Shown in pieces: positions 7,640 through 15,106 of a stretch of 32,777 nt of DNA. Position 1 is the stretch's first letter, and each line of letters opens with the position of its first letter. The notes beneath the pieces are model-generated. The model searched no databases. It saw nothing but the letters and a program-made list of their open reading frames with translations, and had not been told where the DNA came from. The stretch comes from Anaerolineales bacterium (GTDB lineage: Bacteria; Chloroflexota; Anaerolineae; Anaerolineales; UBA4823), in NCBI GenBank assembly GCA_016932955.1, contig JAFGBV010000184.1, positions 1 through 32,777 of the forward strand. The letters are read 5' to 3'. A program made the translations under genes and the position numbers.

Positions 7640-7961
7640 TCCAGAAGCTTTGCGCCAGGCGATTATGGAGCGATTATCTAAAGTGATCGACCCAGAAACC
7701 GGTGTGGATGTGGTGCGGATGCGTTTAATTGAAGACTTAACCGTAGACCAAAACGGGCGCGTGAGCTACAAATTCCGCCCCTCGTCGCCTTTTTGCCCCA
7801 TTGCCATCCCGCTATCGAATGAGATCCAGCAAGCCGTGGCGGAGGTCGAAGGCATCACCGAGCAGAACCTGGAAATTGTCGGCTTCGCGCTCGGAGATGA
7901 GCTGATGAATATGCTGAAACAGGCCATGAAAGAAACAAACCCCGGCAAGGACGAGGCGTGA
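7632..7961 (+). CDS. MIP18/DUF59-family Fe-S assembly protein
   Basis: 109 aa. The opening EALRQAIMERLSKVIDPETGVDVVRMRLIEDL is the classic MIP18 (PF01883) signature found in SufT, PaaD and the N-terminus of Mrp. The CPIAIPL segment provides the conserved Cys. The frame is open upstream, but ATG 7632 follows AGGAGG (7621-7626) and overlaps the ATPase gene by 8 nt, a coupling arrangement. It probably assists cluster transfer together with the neighbouring ATPase. Confidence 0.88.
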   Translation: MADPEALRQAIMERLSKVIDPETGVDVVRMRLIEDLTVDQNGRVSYKFRPSSPFCPIAIPLSNEIQQAVAEVEGITEQNLEIVGFALGDELMNMLKQAMKETNPGKDEA

Positions 7962-8166
7962 GAAAATAATACCACCCCCTGCTTACTTTCTAAAAGGAAA
8001 TCCAACCTCACCAGCTTCACCACACGCTGCCAGTGCAGACGCCTGCAGCAAGCCCTGCACAGCCTGCGGATAAAACAGGCTTGCAGAAGCCACTGATCCG
8101 TCCCGCTACGGCGATTTCCAGAGAACCCCAATACTTTCCTAATATTCTAGTGAGAGTGGTAGAATC
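7962..8166 (+). other. 205-nt non-coding leader with hairpin
   Basis: No gene is evident. 8048-8054 (GCAAGCC) pairs with 8078-8084 (GGCTTGC) around a 23-nt loop that can extend the stem with a bulge. It is the largest gap between 1.9 and 12.7 kb, sitting just before the metal-chelation gene. It may carry a promoter or a structured leader; I cannot match it to a known riboswitch class. Confidence 0.4.
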
Positions 8167-8904
8167 ATGAGAATTTTGGATGATTTGATTAACAATATAA
8201 GCATAGACGCCCCCGTGCGCTCCATCCTGGTCGGCGTCCACTGGACCGTCGTTTGCAGCCACCGCTGCGGAATGGCCTGCACCTTGCCAGATAACCACGC
8301 CCACAGCCATTCTCAGGTGAGAGACGTGGGCTGTCTGCATCATAAAAGCGCCCGCGAATTGGCAGAATATGCTCGCTCTGACAACCCGCTGGAAGCCAGC
8401 ATTGGCGTAGCCGCCATCAACTCGCTGCTAGACATGGACCAAAGCCGCGCAGTTGAAATCAATGCTGGCGAGGTGCTGATCGAGCATGGCCGAGAAAAGA
8501 ACGTTGCCCTCATCGGGCATTTCCCGTTCATCCCCAAGCTGCGTAACGCAGTCGGGCAATTGTGGGTCATCGAGCAGCGCCCGTTGCAAGACGATTATTC
8601 CGCCGAGGACGCTGCAGAGTTGATCCCCCAGGCAGATGTGGTCGCCATCACCAGCAGCGCTCTGATCAACCACACGGTAGATGGCTTGCTAGAGCTTTGC
8701 CGCCCCCAGGCGCTGGTGATGATGCTGGGACCCAGCACACCTCTCTCGCCACTGCTGTTCAATCACGGAGTGAATATTCTCTCCGGGTCCTCTATTGTGG
8801 ATGAAGCCGCAGTGCTCCGTACCGTTGGACAGGGAGCAATCTTCCAGCAAGTAGAAGGGGTGCGCTTATTAACCTTCAGGAGAGAATCATGGAATTCACC
8901 ATGA
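8167..8904 (+). CDS. DUF4213/DUF364 putative heavy-metal chelation protein
   Basis: 245 aa. The N-terminal part (residues about 1-90, with a Cys/His-rich CSHRCGMAC...HAHSHS stretch) matches the DUF4213 region. The C-terminal part (GHFPFIPKL, VIEQRP, AITSSALINHTVDGLL, MLGPSTPLSPLLF) matches DUF364 (PF04016), a Rossmann-like family named for putative heavy-metal chelation. Such proteins often accompany Mo/W or siderophore-type uptake and cofactor genes, which fits MoeA downstream. Its end overlaps the TrmO-like gene by 16 nt. The Shine-Dalgarno site is weak (GAGAGTGG). Confidence 0.85.
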   Translation: MRILDDLINNISIDAPVRSILVGVHWTVVCSHRCGMACTLPDNHAHSHSQVRDVGCLHHKSARELAEYARSDNPLEASIGVAAINSLLDMDQSRAVEINAGEVLIEHGREKNVALIGHFPFIPKLRNAVGQLWVIEQRPLQDDYSAEDAAELIPQADVVAITSSALINHTVDGLLELCRPQALVMMLGPSTPLSPLLFNHGVNILSGSSIVDEAAVLRTVGQGAIFQQVEGVRLLTFRRESWNSP

Positions 8905-9332
8905 AGCCCATCGGCATCATTTACTCGCCGTTTAAGGATAAAGCCCAAACCCCCATCCAGCCCAACCGCTCGCAGGCAGTAGGGCAAGTGGAGGTGTATT
9001 CCAAATTTGCCGGTGGCTTAGAAGGCCTGGAGGGGTTCTCATACATCTTTTTGCTGTACGCCTTCCACCAGTCAAGTGGCTATACCCTGCAGGTGCAGCC
9101 ATTTCTTGATCATGAATTGCACGGCCTGTTTGCCACGCGCCACCCCTGTCGCCCGAACCCGATTGGGTTGTCGATCGTCCGCCTGCTGGCTTGCCACGAT
9201 AATATCCTCGAGATCGAAGGGGTCGATGTGCTGGACGGCACACCCCTGTTGGATATCAAGCCCTATGTGCCGGATTTTGATGTCAGAACCGACGTCCAAA
9301 CAGGCTGGTATGCGCAACGGAGTAAACGATAA
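8889..9332 (+). CDS. trmO: TsaA/TrmO-family SAM-dependent methyltransferase
   Basis: 147 aa. PIGIIYSPF, GLEGFSYIFLLYAFH and the signature RHPCRPNPIGLS match the UPF0066/TrmO family, whose E. coli member N6-methylates t6A37 of tRNA. AGGAG lies 6 nt before ATG 8889. The gene overlaps DUF364 by 16 nt and ends 1 nt before the thioredoxin-VKOR gene. In prokaryotes this family also recurs in molybdenum-cofactor neighbourhoods, so a non-tRNA substrate is possible here; the symbol is given by family only. Confidence 0.82.
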   Translation: MEFTMKPIGIIYSPFKDKAQTPIQPNRSQAVGQVEVYSKFAGGLEGLEGFSYIFLLYAFHQSSGYTLQVQPFLDHELHGLFATRHPCRPNPIGLSIVRLLACHDNILEIEGVDVLDGTPLLDIKPYVPDFDVRTDVQTGWYAQRSKR

Positions 9333-9333
9333 T

Positions 9334-10539
9334 ATGCTAAATAGATTGATTACTTGTATTCTATTGTTGCCTGTTTGGTTATCATCTGGTTGGTCATCTT
9401 CCTCGGCTTCAGATCAAGCAGTGGTCTATGCAGTGTTGTTTTACTCACCCAACTGCGGTCACTGCCACCTTGTGATTACCGAAGCGTTACCCCCCCTGTT
9501 CGAGAAGTACAGTGAGCAGTTGTACATCGTAGGCGTGGATATTTCCCAGGCCGGAGGCCAGGCTTTATTTATGGCTGCATTGGACCATTTTGGCCTGGAG
9601 AGCGGCGGCGTGCCATTTTTAGTGGTCGGAGATACCTACCTGGTCGGCTCACGAGATATCCCAGAGCAATTCCCTGGCTTGATCGATCAATACCTGGCTC
9701 AGGGCGGCGTGGATTGGCCAGCCATCCCCGGCCTGGCTGAAGCGTTGCAGGCCCCGCAGCCGACCGAGGCATCTACAACACCCACCTCCCCGCCCGAGCC
9801 CACCCAAACCGCCCCTCCTCCCGCCATCCCAGATACACCCATACCTGCTATCATCGCCTCACCACCACCGACATCTCCTGTGCTGACACCCACAGCAGGG
9901 CTGATCATCACAGGCGAGTCAACCAGCAGCCCAGGGACCAATTTCGCCCGCGACCCAGGCGGAAATACAATCTCCGTTATCGTCCTGTTAGCCATGCTCC
10001 TTACGCTTGGCAGGGCAGTCGTCGTTTTTCTACGATCAACCGCTGCCAACCCGATTGGATCATTGGATTGGCTGGTGCCTGTGCTGTGCGTGGTGGGCAT
10101 AGGTGTAGCTGGCTACCTGGCATATGTTGAGACCGCCCATGTAGAGGCTGTCTGCGGTCCGGTGGGCGATTGTAACACCGTCCAGCAGAGCGAATACGCC
10201 CAGCTGTTCGGAATTTTACCCATTGGCACCTTAGGCGTGGTCGGTTATGTTTTGATTATCCTCTCCTGGCTGGCGAAACGGTTGGCCAACCGGCGACTGG
10301 CAGCTTATGGCGCCTTCGCAATGTTCGGCATGACAACCTTTGGCCTGCTGTTCTCAATCTACCTGACCTTCCTTGAGCCGTTTGTCATCGGCGCCACCTG
10401 CGCCTGGTGCCTGACCTCGGCTGTTATCATGACTGCCTTGTTCTGGCTCAGCCTGTTGCCCGGCAAAGCAGCTTTATCTTATATTCTGAATGGAGAAAAT
10501 TATGCCTACAATCGATCAAGTTCTCAACGCGCTCTCTAA
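9334..10539 (+). CDS. Thioredoxin-VKOR fusion, disulfide-forming membrane protein
   Basis: 401 aa. A signal-like N-terminus (residues 1-26) leads to a thioredoxin-like domain with C41-G-H-C44. A Pro/Thr-rich linker (about 145-205) connects to a hydrophobic vitamin K epoxide reductase domain with the loop Cys pair (CGPVGDC) and the quinone-proximal CAWC motif. VKOR proteins oxidise periplasmic thiols and pass electrons to quinone. The frame is open upstream, but ATG 9334 gives a clean signal peptide 1 nt after trmO. In the better-known bacterial fusions thioredoxin follows VKOR; here the order is reversed. It could serve heme c or other Cys-rich exported proteins encoded downstream. Confidence 0.9.
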   Translation: MLNRLITCILLLPVWLSSGWSSSSASDQAVVYAVLFYSPNCGHCHLVITEALPPLFEKYSEQLYIVGVDISQAGGQALFMAALDHFGLESGGVPFLVVGDTYLVGSRDIPEQFPGLIDQYLAQGGVDWPAIPGLAEALQAPQPTEASTTPTSPPEPTQTAPPPAIPDTPIPAIIASPPPTSPVLTPTAGLIITGESTSSPGTNFARDPGGNTISVIVLLAMLLTLGRAVVVFLRSTAANPIGSLDWLVPVLCVVGIGVAGYLAYVETAHVEAVCGPVGDCNTVQQSEYAQLFGILPIGTLGVVGYVLIILSWLAKRLANRRLAAYGAFAMFGMTTFGLLFSIYLTFLEPFVIGATCAWCLTSAVIMTALFWLSLLPGKAALSYILNGENYAYNRSSSQRAL

Positions 10540-11560
10540 AGTCAACGATCCCGAGCTGCACCGCAGCCTGACGGATCTGAAAATGGTGCGCAATGTGCAG
10601 GTGAGTGAGCACACCGTGGAGGTAACCATCGCACTCACCATTCCCAACTGCCCACTCAAAGCACAGATCGAATCCGATGTGCGTGCTGCCATCACCGCTC
10701 TGCCAGAAGTGGAAGAGGTGGTGGTTCACATGACTTCCATGACCGATGAAGAGCGCAAAGCGATCCTAGGCGAGCCGCAAGCAGGCAGTGCCGAGGCCTA
10801 CAATCGTATTCAACGCGTGGTGGCAGTGATGAGCGGCAAGGGCGGCGTGGGCAAATCGCTCGTCACCAGCCTGCTGGCTGTTGCCCTGGCCCAATCCGGC
10901 TACCGCGTGGGAGTGCTAGATGCGGATATCACCGGCCCCAGCATTCCCAAATTATTTGGACTGCGCGGCCCTTTGGAGGGCGGCCCGGTGGGGATATATC
11001 CGCTCACCAGCGCCGCGGGGATCAAGGTGATGTCGATCAACCTGGTGCTTAATGACGAAGCCCAGCCTGTAGTGTGGCGCGGCCCCTTGATTGGCAAAGC
11101 CATCACCCAGCTATGGGGCGATGTGATGTGGGGCGATCTGGATTACCTGCTGGTAGACCTGCCCCCTGGCACCTCCGACGCCTCACTCACCACAATGCAA
11201 TCCCTGCCCCTGAATGGGATCATCATCGTCACCACGCCACAAAGCCTGGCTTCATTAATAGTGCGCAAATCAGTGCACATGGCGCAGCTTGTGGGTGTGC
11301 CGGTGGTGGGCATCGTAGAGAACATGGCATTTTTCAAATGCCCGGATACCGGCAAGCAGCACCAGATCTTTGGCCCCAGCCACACTTATGAAGTAGCCCA
11401 AGCCGCAGGCGCGCCGGTGTTGGCGCAGTTGCCGATCAATCCGCTGGTGACCAGCCTGTGCGATGCCGGCAAGGTGGAGGCCGTGACGTTAGCAGAGACC
11501 CCAGCGCTACTGGAGGCTTTCCTACAGGTGATTCCGGCGAAAGCCACGCCTCCTGGTTGA
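10502..11560 (+). CDS. mrp: Mrp/ApbC-type Fe-S cluster carrier ATPase
   Basis: 352 aa. Residues 1-80 are a MIP18 domain. Residues 105-345 are an Mrp/NBP35 ATPase with GKGGVGKS at 112-119, ITGPSIPKLFGL and DLPPGTSDASL. Cytosolic carriers of this family deliver [4Fe-4S] clusters. The usual CxxC near the C-terminus appears as CPDTG, with only one Cys. An in-frame ATG also occurs at 10490, but GGAG at 10492-10495 favours 10502. The start overlaps the VKOR gene by 38 nt. It is followed by MoeA, so it probably helps mature the Mo/Fe-S enzymes of the locus. Confidence 0.92.
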   Translation: MPTIDQVLNALSKVNDPELHRSLTDLKMVRNVQVSEHTVEVTIALTIPNCPLKAQIESDVRAAITALPEVEEVVVHMTSMTDEERKAILGEPQAGSAEAYNRIQRVVAVMSGKGGVGKSLVTSLLAVALAQSGYRVGVLDADITGPSIPKLFGLRGPLEGGPVGIYPLTSAAGIKVMSINLVLNDEAQPVVWRGPLIGKAITQLWGDVMWGDLDYLLVDLPPGTSDASLTTMQSLPLNGIIIVTTPQSLASLIVRKSVHMAQLVGVPVVGIVENMAFFKCPDTGKQHQIFGPSHTYEVAQAAGAPVLAQLPINPLVTSLCDAGKVEAVTLAETPALLEAFLQVIPAKATPPG

Positions 11561-11571
11561 TAGAGAAATAG

Positions 11572-12777
11572 GTGATCTCTTTTGATCATGCTTACCAGCT
11601 AACGCTGGAACACATTCACCCCCTCCCGCCAGAAACTGTGGGGTTGCTGGCCGCGGCTGGGCGCATCGCCGCCCAAGATTTCCTGGCAAAGGTAGATGTT
11701 CCCTCCCTGGATGTTTCCTTGAAGGATGGATATGCTATCCTGTCAACGGATATTTGCAATGCCAGCCCCACATCGCCAGTGAACTTAACCCTGGCTGGAA
11801 ACCTCGCTGCCGGTGACGCATGGGAAGGCCTTGTACACCCAAGCCAGGCAGTACGCATCTTAAGCGGAGCGCCGCTTCCGCAAGGTGCAGATGCCGTTGT
11901 GGCAGAGGAATTCACCCAGCTGCTGCCAGATGGTCTGCGCGTCTTAAACCACGCCGAACCTGGGCGCAATGTTCTGCGCCGGGGTGCAGATATCCAGGCC
12001 GGTCAACGGGTCGTTTCAGCCAGGCAAAAGTTTCATCCAACAGTCATTGGCCTCCTGGCTGCTGCGGGATACCAGGAGGTGCAGGTTATCAGACGCCCCC
12101 GCGTGGCAATTATCGCCACAGGGGATGAGGTGCTGGCGCCTGGCCAACCCATCATCCCAGGCAAACTATACGCCAGCAACTTGTTCACCTTAGCAGCCTG
12201 GTGCCAACGCTTTGGGTTTGAGGCTGAGACGTTCGTGCTCCCCGACCATGCAGACACCATCCGCAGGGTCCTGCTAAAATGCCTGGAGCAGTCTGACGTG
12301 GTGCTCACCAGCGGTGGCGCCTGGCAAGGCGAGCGCGACCTGGTGGTGCAGATCATGGATGCACTTGGCTGGCGTAAAATCTATCACCGGGTTCGGATGG
12401 GCCCAGGGAAAGCAATCGGCTTTGGGTTATACCAGGGTAAGCCGGTCTTCTGCCTGCCCGGCGGGCCGCCATCCAACCATATGGCTTTTCTCCAGCTTGC
12501 TCTCCCCGGGATGCAAAGACTGGCAGGTGAGCAAAAACCAGGCCTGCCCCACCTGCACGCTATCATGGCAGAAACAGTGTCTGGTCAGGTGGATTGGACG
12601 CAGTTTATCCACGGACAGTTGGTAGAAGAAAGCCAGCACCTGCTTTTTCAACCCCTGCGCTATCCGAGCCGGCTTCAGGAAATGGCGCATACAGATGCAA
12701 TCGTAAGAATTCCAGAAGGCACCGGGGAGATCTCTGCAAACAGCACGGTCATGGTGCAGGTGTTGGCAAACCAATAA
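11572..12777 (+). CDS. moeA: Divergent MoeA-like molybdopterin molybdotransferase
   Basis: 401 aa from GTG. MoeA inserts molybdate into molybdopterin-AMP. Domain order is that of MoeA: an N-terminal linker domain, an MPT-binding domain with IATGDEVLAPGQPI, TSGGAWQGERD and FCLPGGPPSNH, and a C-terminal beta domain. Several hallmark positions differ from classic MoeA: DVSLKDGYA replaces the usual DNSAMDGYA, and LPGGPPS replaces LPGNPVS. It may be a paralogue specialised for a particular enzyme or metal (Mo versus W). It lies 11 nt after mrp and ends the maturation block. Confidence 0.88.
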   Translation: MISFDHAYQLTLEHIHPLPPETVGLLAAAGRIAAQDFLAKVDVPSLDVSLKDGYAILSTDICNASPTSPVNLTLAGNLAAGDAWEGLVHPSQAVRILSGAPLPQGADAVVAEEFTQLLPDGLRVLNHAEPGRNVLRRGADIQAGQRVVSARQKFHPTVIGLLAAAGYQEVQVIRRPRVAIIATGDEVLAPGQPIIPGKLYASNLFTLAAWCQRFGFEAETFVLPDHADTIRRVLLKCLEQSDVVLTSGGAWQGERDLVVQIMDALGWRKIYHRVRMGPGKAIGFGLYQGKPVFCLPGGPPSNHMAFLQLALPGMQRLAGEQKPGLPHLHAIMAETVSGQVDWTQFIHGQLVEESQHLLFQPLRYPSRLQEMAHTDAIVRIPEGTGEISANSTVMVQVLANQ

Positions 12778-12875
12778 ACCCTGGTGTGCGCCTGTTTGAT
12801 GAAAAGTCTGGTACATTGTAGCGGTTTCACGGATACCCCAGAAAACAAATTGCCATAACAGACATTTCAATACGA

Positions 12876-12932
12876 TTTATTGATTAATTCGCACAATAAA
12901 TAGTATAATCTGTGGCAGCTAAAGGGTATAAT
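12876..12932 (+). promoter_or_regulatory. Promoter with overlapping operator-like dyad for the respiratory operon
   Basis: TTGATT (12880-12885) and TATAAT (12904-12909) are spaced 18 nt. A second TATAAT lies at 12927-12932. A perfect dyad, TTTATTG (12876-12882) and CAATAAA (12894-12900), 11-nt spacer, overlaps the -35 and could bind a dimeric regulator such as the LysR, XRE-cupin or another factor. The cytochrome gene begins at 13153. Confidence 0.6.
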
Positions 12933-13014
12933 AACCAATATGTTTGTGCTTTCTAATAGACCGCTCTTTGCCCCGCAATACTGTCAAATATGTTATGTCT
13001 CATTGGGAATTGCT

Positions 13015-13058
13015 GTGAGAGATGGCAGGCGTGGGAGTTCCGCCTCGCCCCACCTCAC
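13015..13058 (+). other. Structured 5' leader hairpin of the respiratory operon
   Basis: GTGAG (13015-13019) pairs with CTCAC (13054-13058). Within it, GGCAGGCG pairs with CGCCT-c-GCC around a 9-nt loop. It sits in a 5' leader of roughly 230 nt, about 95 nt before the start codon. The wider gap 12778-13152 holds no convincing gene. It might be an attenuator, RNA switch or stability element. Confidence 0.5.
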
Positions 13059-13152
13059 GTTATGTTAGTTTACCTGAAAACTTGCTCAACATTTGGAGCA
13101 GGGAGTGCACACAAAACCCAACAACTTTTGCGTGCTCCCGGAGGAGGCATCG

Positions 13153-13965
13153 ATGCAGCGTAGGAACATTATTTTCATGATCGTTGGCGCCGGCATCTTT
13201 CTGGTGGTAGCAAGCGGCTTCTGGCTGGCAACAGCCACACCAGCCAGCGCCCAGTGCGGCTCGCAAGCATCATCGTGCAAGAACTGCCACGAGGTGCAGG
13301 GAGAGATGTCGGTCAATAACGACGGTACCGCATGGCACACCTCGCACGCCTTTGGCGATTTCTGCTATATCTGTCATGCTGGCAATAACCAGGCTACAGA
13401 TAAAGCAGAGGCGCATACCGGCATGCTACCACCACTCTCGGATGTAAAGGCTTCTTGTATACAGTGCCATCCAGATGATCTGCAGGAACGCGCTCAAGTA
13501 TATGCAACCGCACTCGGCGTAGAAATCGGGGCTGAAGACACCGCACCAGCCAGCGATGATAGCCCTGCAGGATCCGAGCAGCCCGCTGCCGTTATTGCAG
13601 CGCCACCGGTAACCGAGATCAACCTTGATGACCCCAACTTGATTGACTACGTTCAGCGCTATGATGAGATTGTCTTGGGCAAAAAGAAGGTCAACTGGGG
13701 CAACATCATTTTGCTGGGAGTGATCGGCTTGGTGGTCGTGGGCGGAGGTGGGCTTGTAATCAAGAATGAGAAGTGGCTGGATTTCTCTGCCCTGGATAAA
13801 TATCCCGCAGATGTATTAGCCATGCTGCCAGCCATTACCAGCCTAAACCCACGCACTCGCAAGGCGCTCCACAAAGCATTGAAAAACCCTCCTGAGCTGG
13901 AGAAAACGCTGGGGCTGATCAACACAACAGAACACGATCAAAAGACTGGGGAGAAAACGCAATGA
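13153..13965 (+). CDS. Membrane-anchored triheme cytochrome c
   Basis: 270 aa. Residues 5-33 form a signal or anchor helix. Three heme c motifs follow: CKNCH 42-46, CYICH 71-75 and CIQCH 102-106, with extra His at 62, 65 and 88 as possible distal ligands. A Pro/Ala-rich spacer leads to a second hydrophobic helix (about 183-203) and a cytosolic tail of some 65 residues. ATG 13153 has GGAGG (13142-13146) at good spacing; an in-frame TTG at 13093 is less likely. It overlaps the first YeeE half by 4 nt (ATGA). It probably exchanges electrons with a periplasmic substrate or partner; the unusual tail may contact a cytosolic protein. Confidence 0.9.
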   Translation: MQRRNIIFMIVGAGIFLVVASGFWLATATPASAQCGSQASSCKNCHEVQGEMSVNNDGTAWHTSHAFGDFCYICHAGNNQATDKAEAHTGMLPPLSDVKASCIQCHPDDLQERAQVYATALGVEIGAEDTAPASDDSPAGSEQPAAVIAAPPVTEINLDDPNLIDYVQRYDEIVLGKKKVNWGNIILLGVIGLVVVGGGGLVIKNEKWLDFSALDKYPADVLAMLPAITSLNPRTRKALHKALKNPPELEKTLGLINTTEHDQKTGEKTQ

Positions 13966-14507
13966 AAGCGATCTTGAATTACATTCGGAAAGAAACCTGG
14001 TCGCCCTACGTGGCTGGAATATTTCTGGGGCTGGTCGGCATCCTGGCTGTCTGGCTGAGTAATAATCTGCTTGGGGCATCGGGTGCGTTCGAGAACCTGG
14101 CCGGCATGCTGGGCAAGGCCGTGGCGCCCGACACCTTCGACAACCTCTATTTCAACTTCATCATGCCGCCCGGCATCACCTATGGCGTCATCATGGCTGT
14201 CGGTTTATTCTTTGGCGGTTTGGTCGGCGCAGCTACCAGCGGCACGTTGAAGTGGGGCAAGAAAGATGCCGCCAACAGCGACGCTCAATGGCGCCGAACT
14301 TTTGGCCCGCAAGTTTGGAAACGCTGGTTGCTGGCTTTTGTCGGCGCAATCATCCTGGAGTATGCCGCCGGGATTGCTGGCGGGTGCACCAGCGGCTTGG
14401 CAATTTCAGGCGGCATGCTGCTCGCGCCAGCGGCTTTCCTGTTCATTGCCGGGATGTTCGCCTCTGGCATTGTCACCGCCCTGATTATCTATCGCAGGAG
14501 GTACTAA
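13962..14507 (+). CDS. YeeE/YedE-family transporter, first half protein
   Basis: 181 aa with four or five hydrophobic helices and the conserved GGCTSGLAISGG Cys motif (about residues 143-154), as in the sulfur-transport DUF395 family (YeeE/YedE; TsuA imports thiosulfate through Cys relays). It is half the size of a full-length YeeE such as the one at 24260-25297. Its partner half starts 1 nt after its stop and carries the predicted selenocysteine. The start overlaps the triheme cytochrome by ATGA, implying translational coupling. Confidence 0.88.
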   Translation: MKAILNYIRKETWSPYVAGIFLGLVGILAVWLSNNLLGASGAFENLAGMLGKAVAPDTFDNLYFNFIMPPGITYGVIMAVGLFFGGLVGAATSGTLKWGKKDAANSDAQWRRTFGPQVWKRWLLAFVGAIILEYAAGIAGGCTSGLAISGGMLLAPAAFLFIAGMFASGIVTALIIYRRRY

Positions 14508-14508
14508 A

Positions 14509-15060
14509 ATGGCTGATTCAATCGCAGCATTGTTCCTGGGCTTCTTCTTCGGCTTTGCGCTCAACAAAGCCGGGTTGACCAAATACCACAAGATCGTCAA
14601 TGTTTTCCGCTTCACCGACATGGCAGTGCTCAAATTCATGATGACCGCCCTGGTCGTTTCCATGAGCGGGCTCTACATCCTGCGCGGCCTTGGCTTAATC
14701 ACCTTCCCCAACGTGCCCGCCACTTATATCGTTGGCAACCTGATCGGCGGGCTGATCTTTGGCATCGGTATGGCCCTCACCGGTTACTGACCCGGCACCT
14801 GCATCGCCGGGTCCGGCGAAGGAAAAATTGACTACATTGTCCCTGGTTTGCTGGGTTTTCTGACGGGCGCGATCCTCTATGGCCTCACCTATGAGCAGGT
14901 TTTTCCGCAAATCTCGAAACTGGCCAATTACGGCAGCGTTGTCATACCTGATATCTGGAATCTCAATCCCTACTTGACTGCGCTGGCATTTGCCCTGATC
15001 TCGCTGCTGCTGTTCTACCTGATCGATCGCGCCGGTTTGCAGCGCAAAGAAAAAGAATAG
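14509..15060 (+). CDS. YeeE/YedE-family transporter half with predicted selenocysteine (UGA 14788-14790)
   Basis: 183 aa if UGA at 14788-14790 (residue 94) is read as selenocysteine. Upstream residues 1-93 end in GIGMALTGY. In-frame downstream residues resume with PGTCIAGSGEGKIDYI and two more hydrophobic helices up to TAG at 15058. The family motif here is GYCPGT, so the UGA replaces the conserved transport Cys exactly. A hairpin with a GGUC loop follows 19 nt after the UGA. Reading the UGA as a stop would give a 93-residue stump and leave a homologous 3' half untranslated. Alternatives are a nonsense mutation or a sequencing error; the SECIS-like hairpin and intact downstream frame argue against both. 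Substrate could be thiosulfate, another sulfur species or a selenium compound. Confidence 0.87.
14788..14819 (+). promoter_or_regulatory. Bacterial SECIS element with UGA selenocysteine codon
   Basis: The UGA (14788-14790) is followed after 19 nt by an apical loop GGUC (14810-14813). It is closed by a perfect 6-bp stem, TCGCCG (14804-14809) with CGGCGA (14814-14819). In E. coli fdhF the GGUC-type loop lies 18 nt after the UGA. The loop starts with G and contains GU, as SelB recognition requires. The sequence also allows an exclusive 8-bp alternative stem (14789-14796 with 14806-14813). Confidence 0.8.
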
Positions 15061-15106
15061 CAAGAGTCCGCAATCGACCTATATAACCAGCATCGTGGAG
15101 ATAACC

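Noticed and set aside
13093..13152. Earlier TTG start for the triheme cytochrome
   Set aside because: The ATG at 13153 has a good GGAGG site and begins a clean signal helix; the upstream 20 residues are polar and would spoil it.
14788..14790. Treating the UGA as the stop of a short 93-aa gene
   Set aside because: The downstream frame is homologous to the rest of the YeeE family, the missing residue is the conserved Cys, and a SECIS-like hairpin follows at proper distance.
14789..14813. The 8-bp stem GACCCGGC/GCCGGGTC as the SECIS element
   Set aside because: Its loop starts only 6 nt after the UGA and lacks a G at the loop start; the GGUC hairpin fits known bacterial SECIS rules better. It may compete with it.
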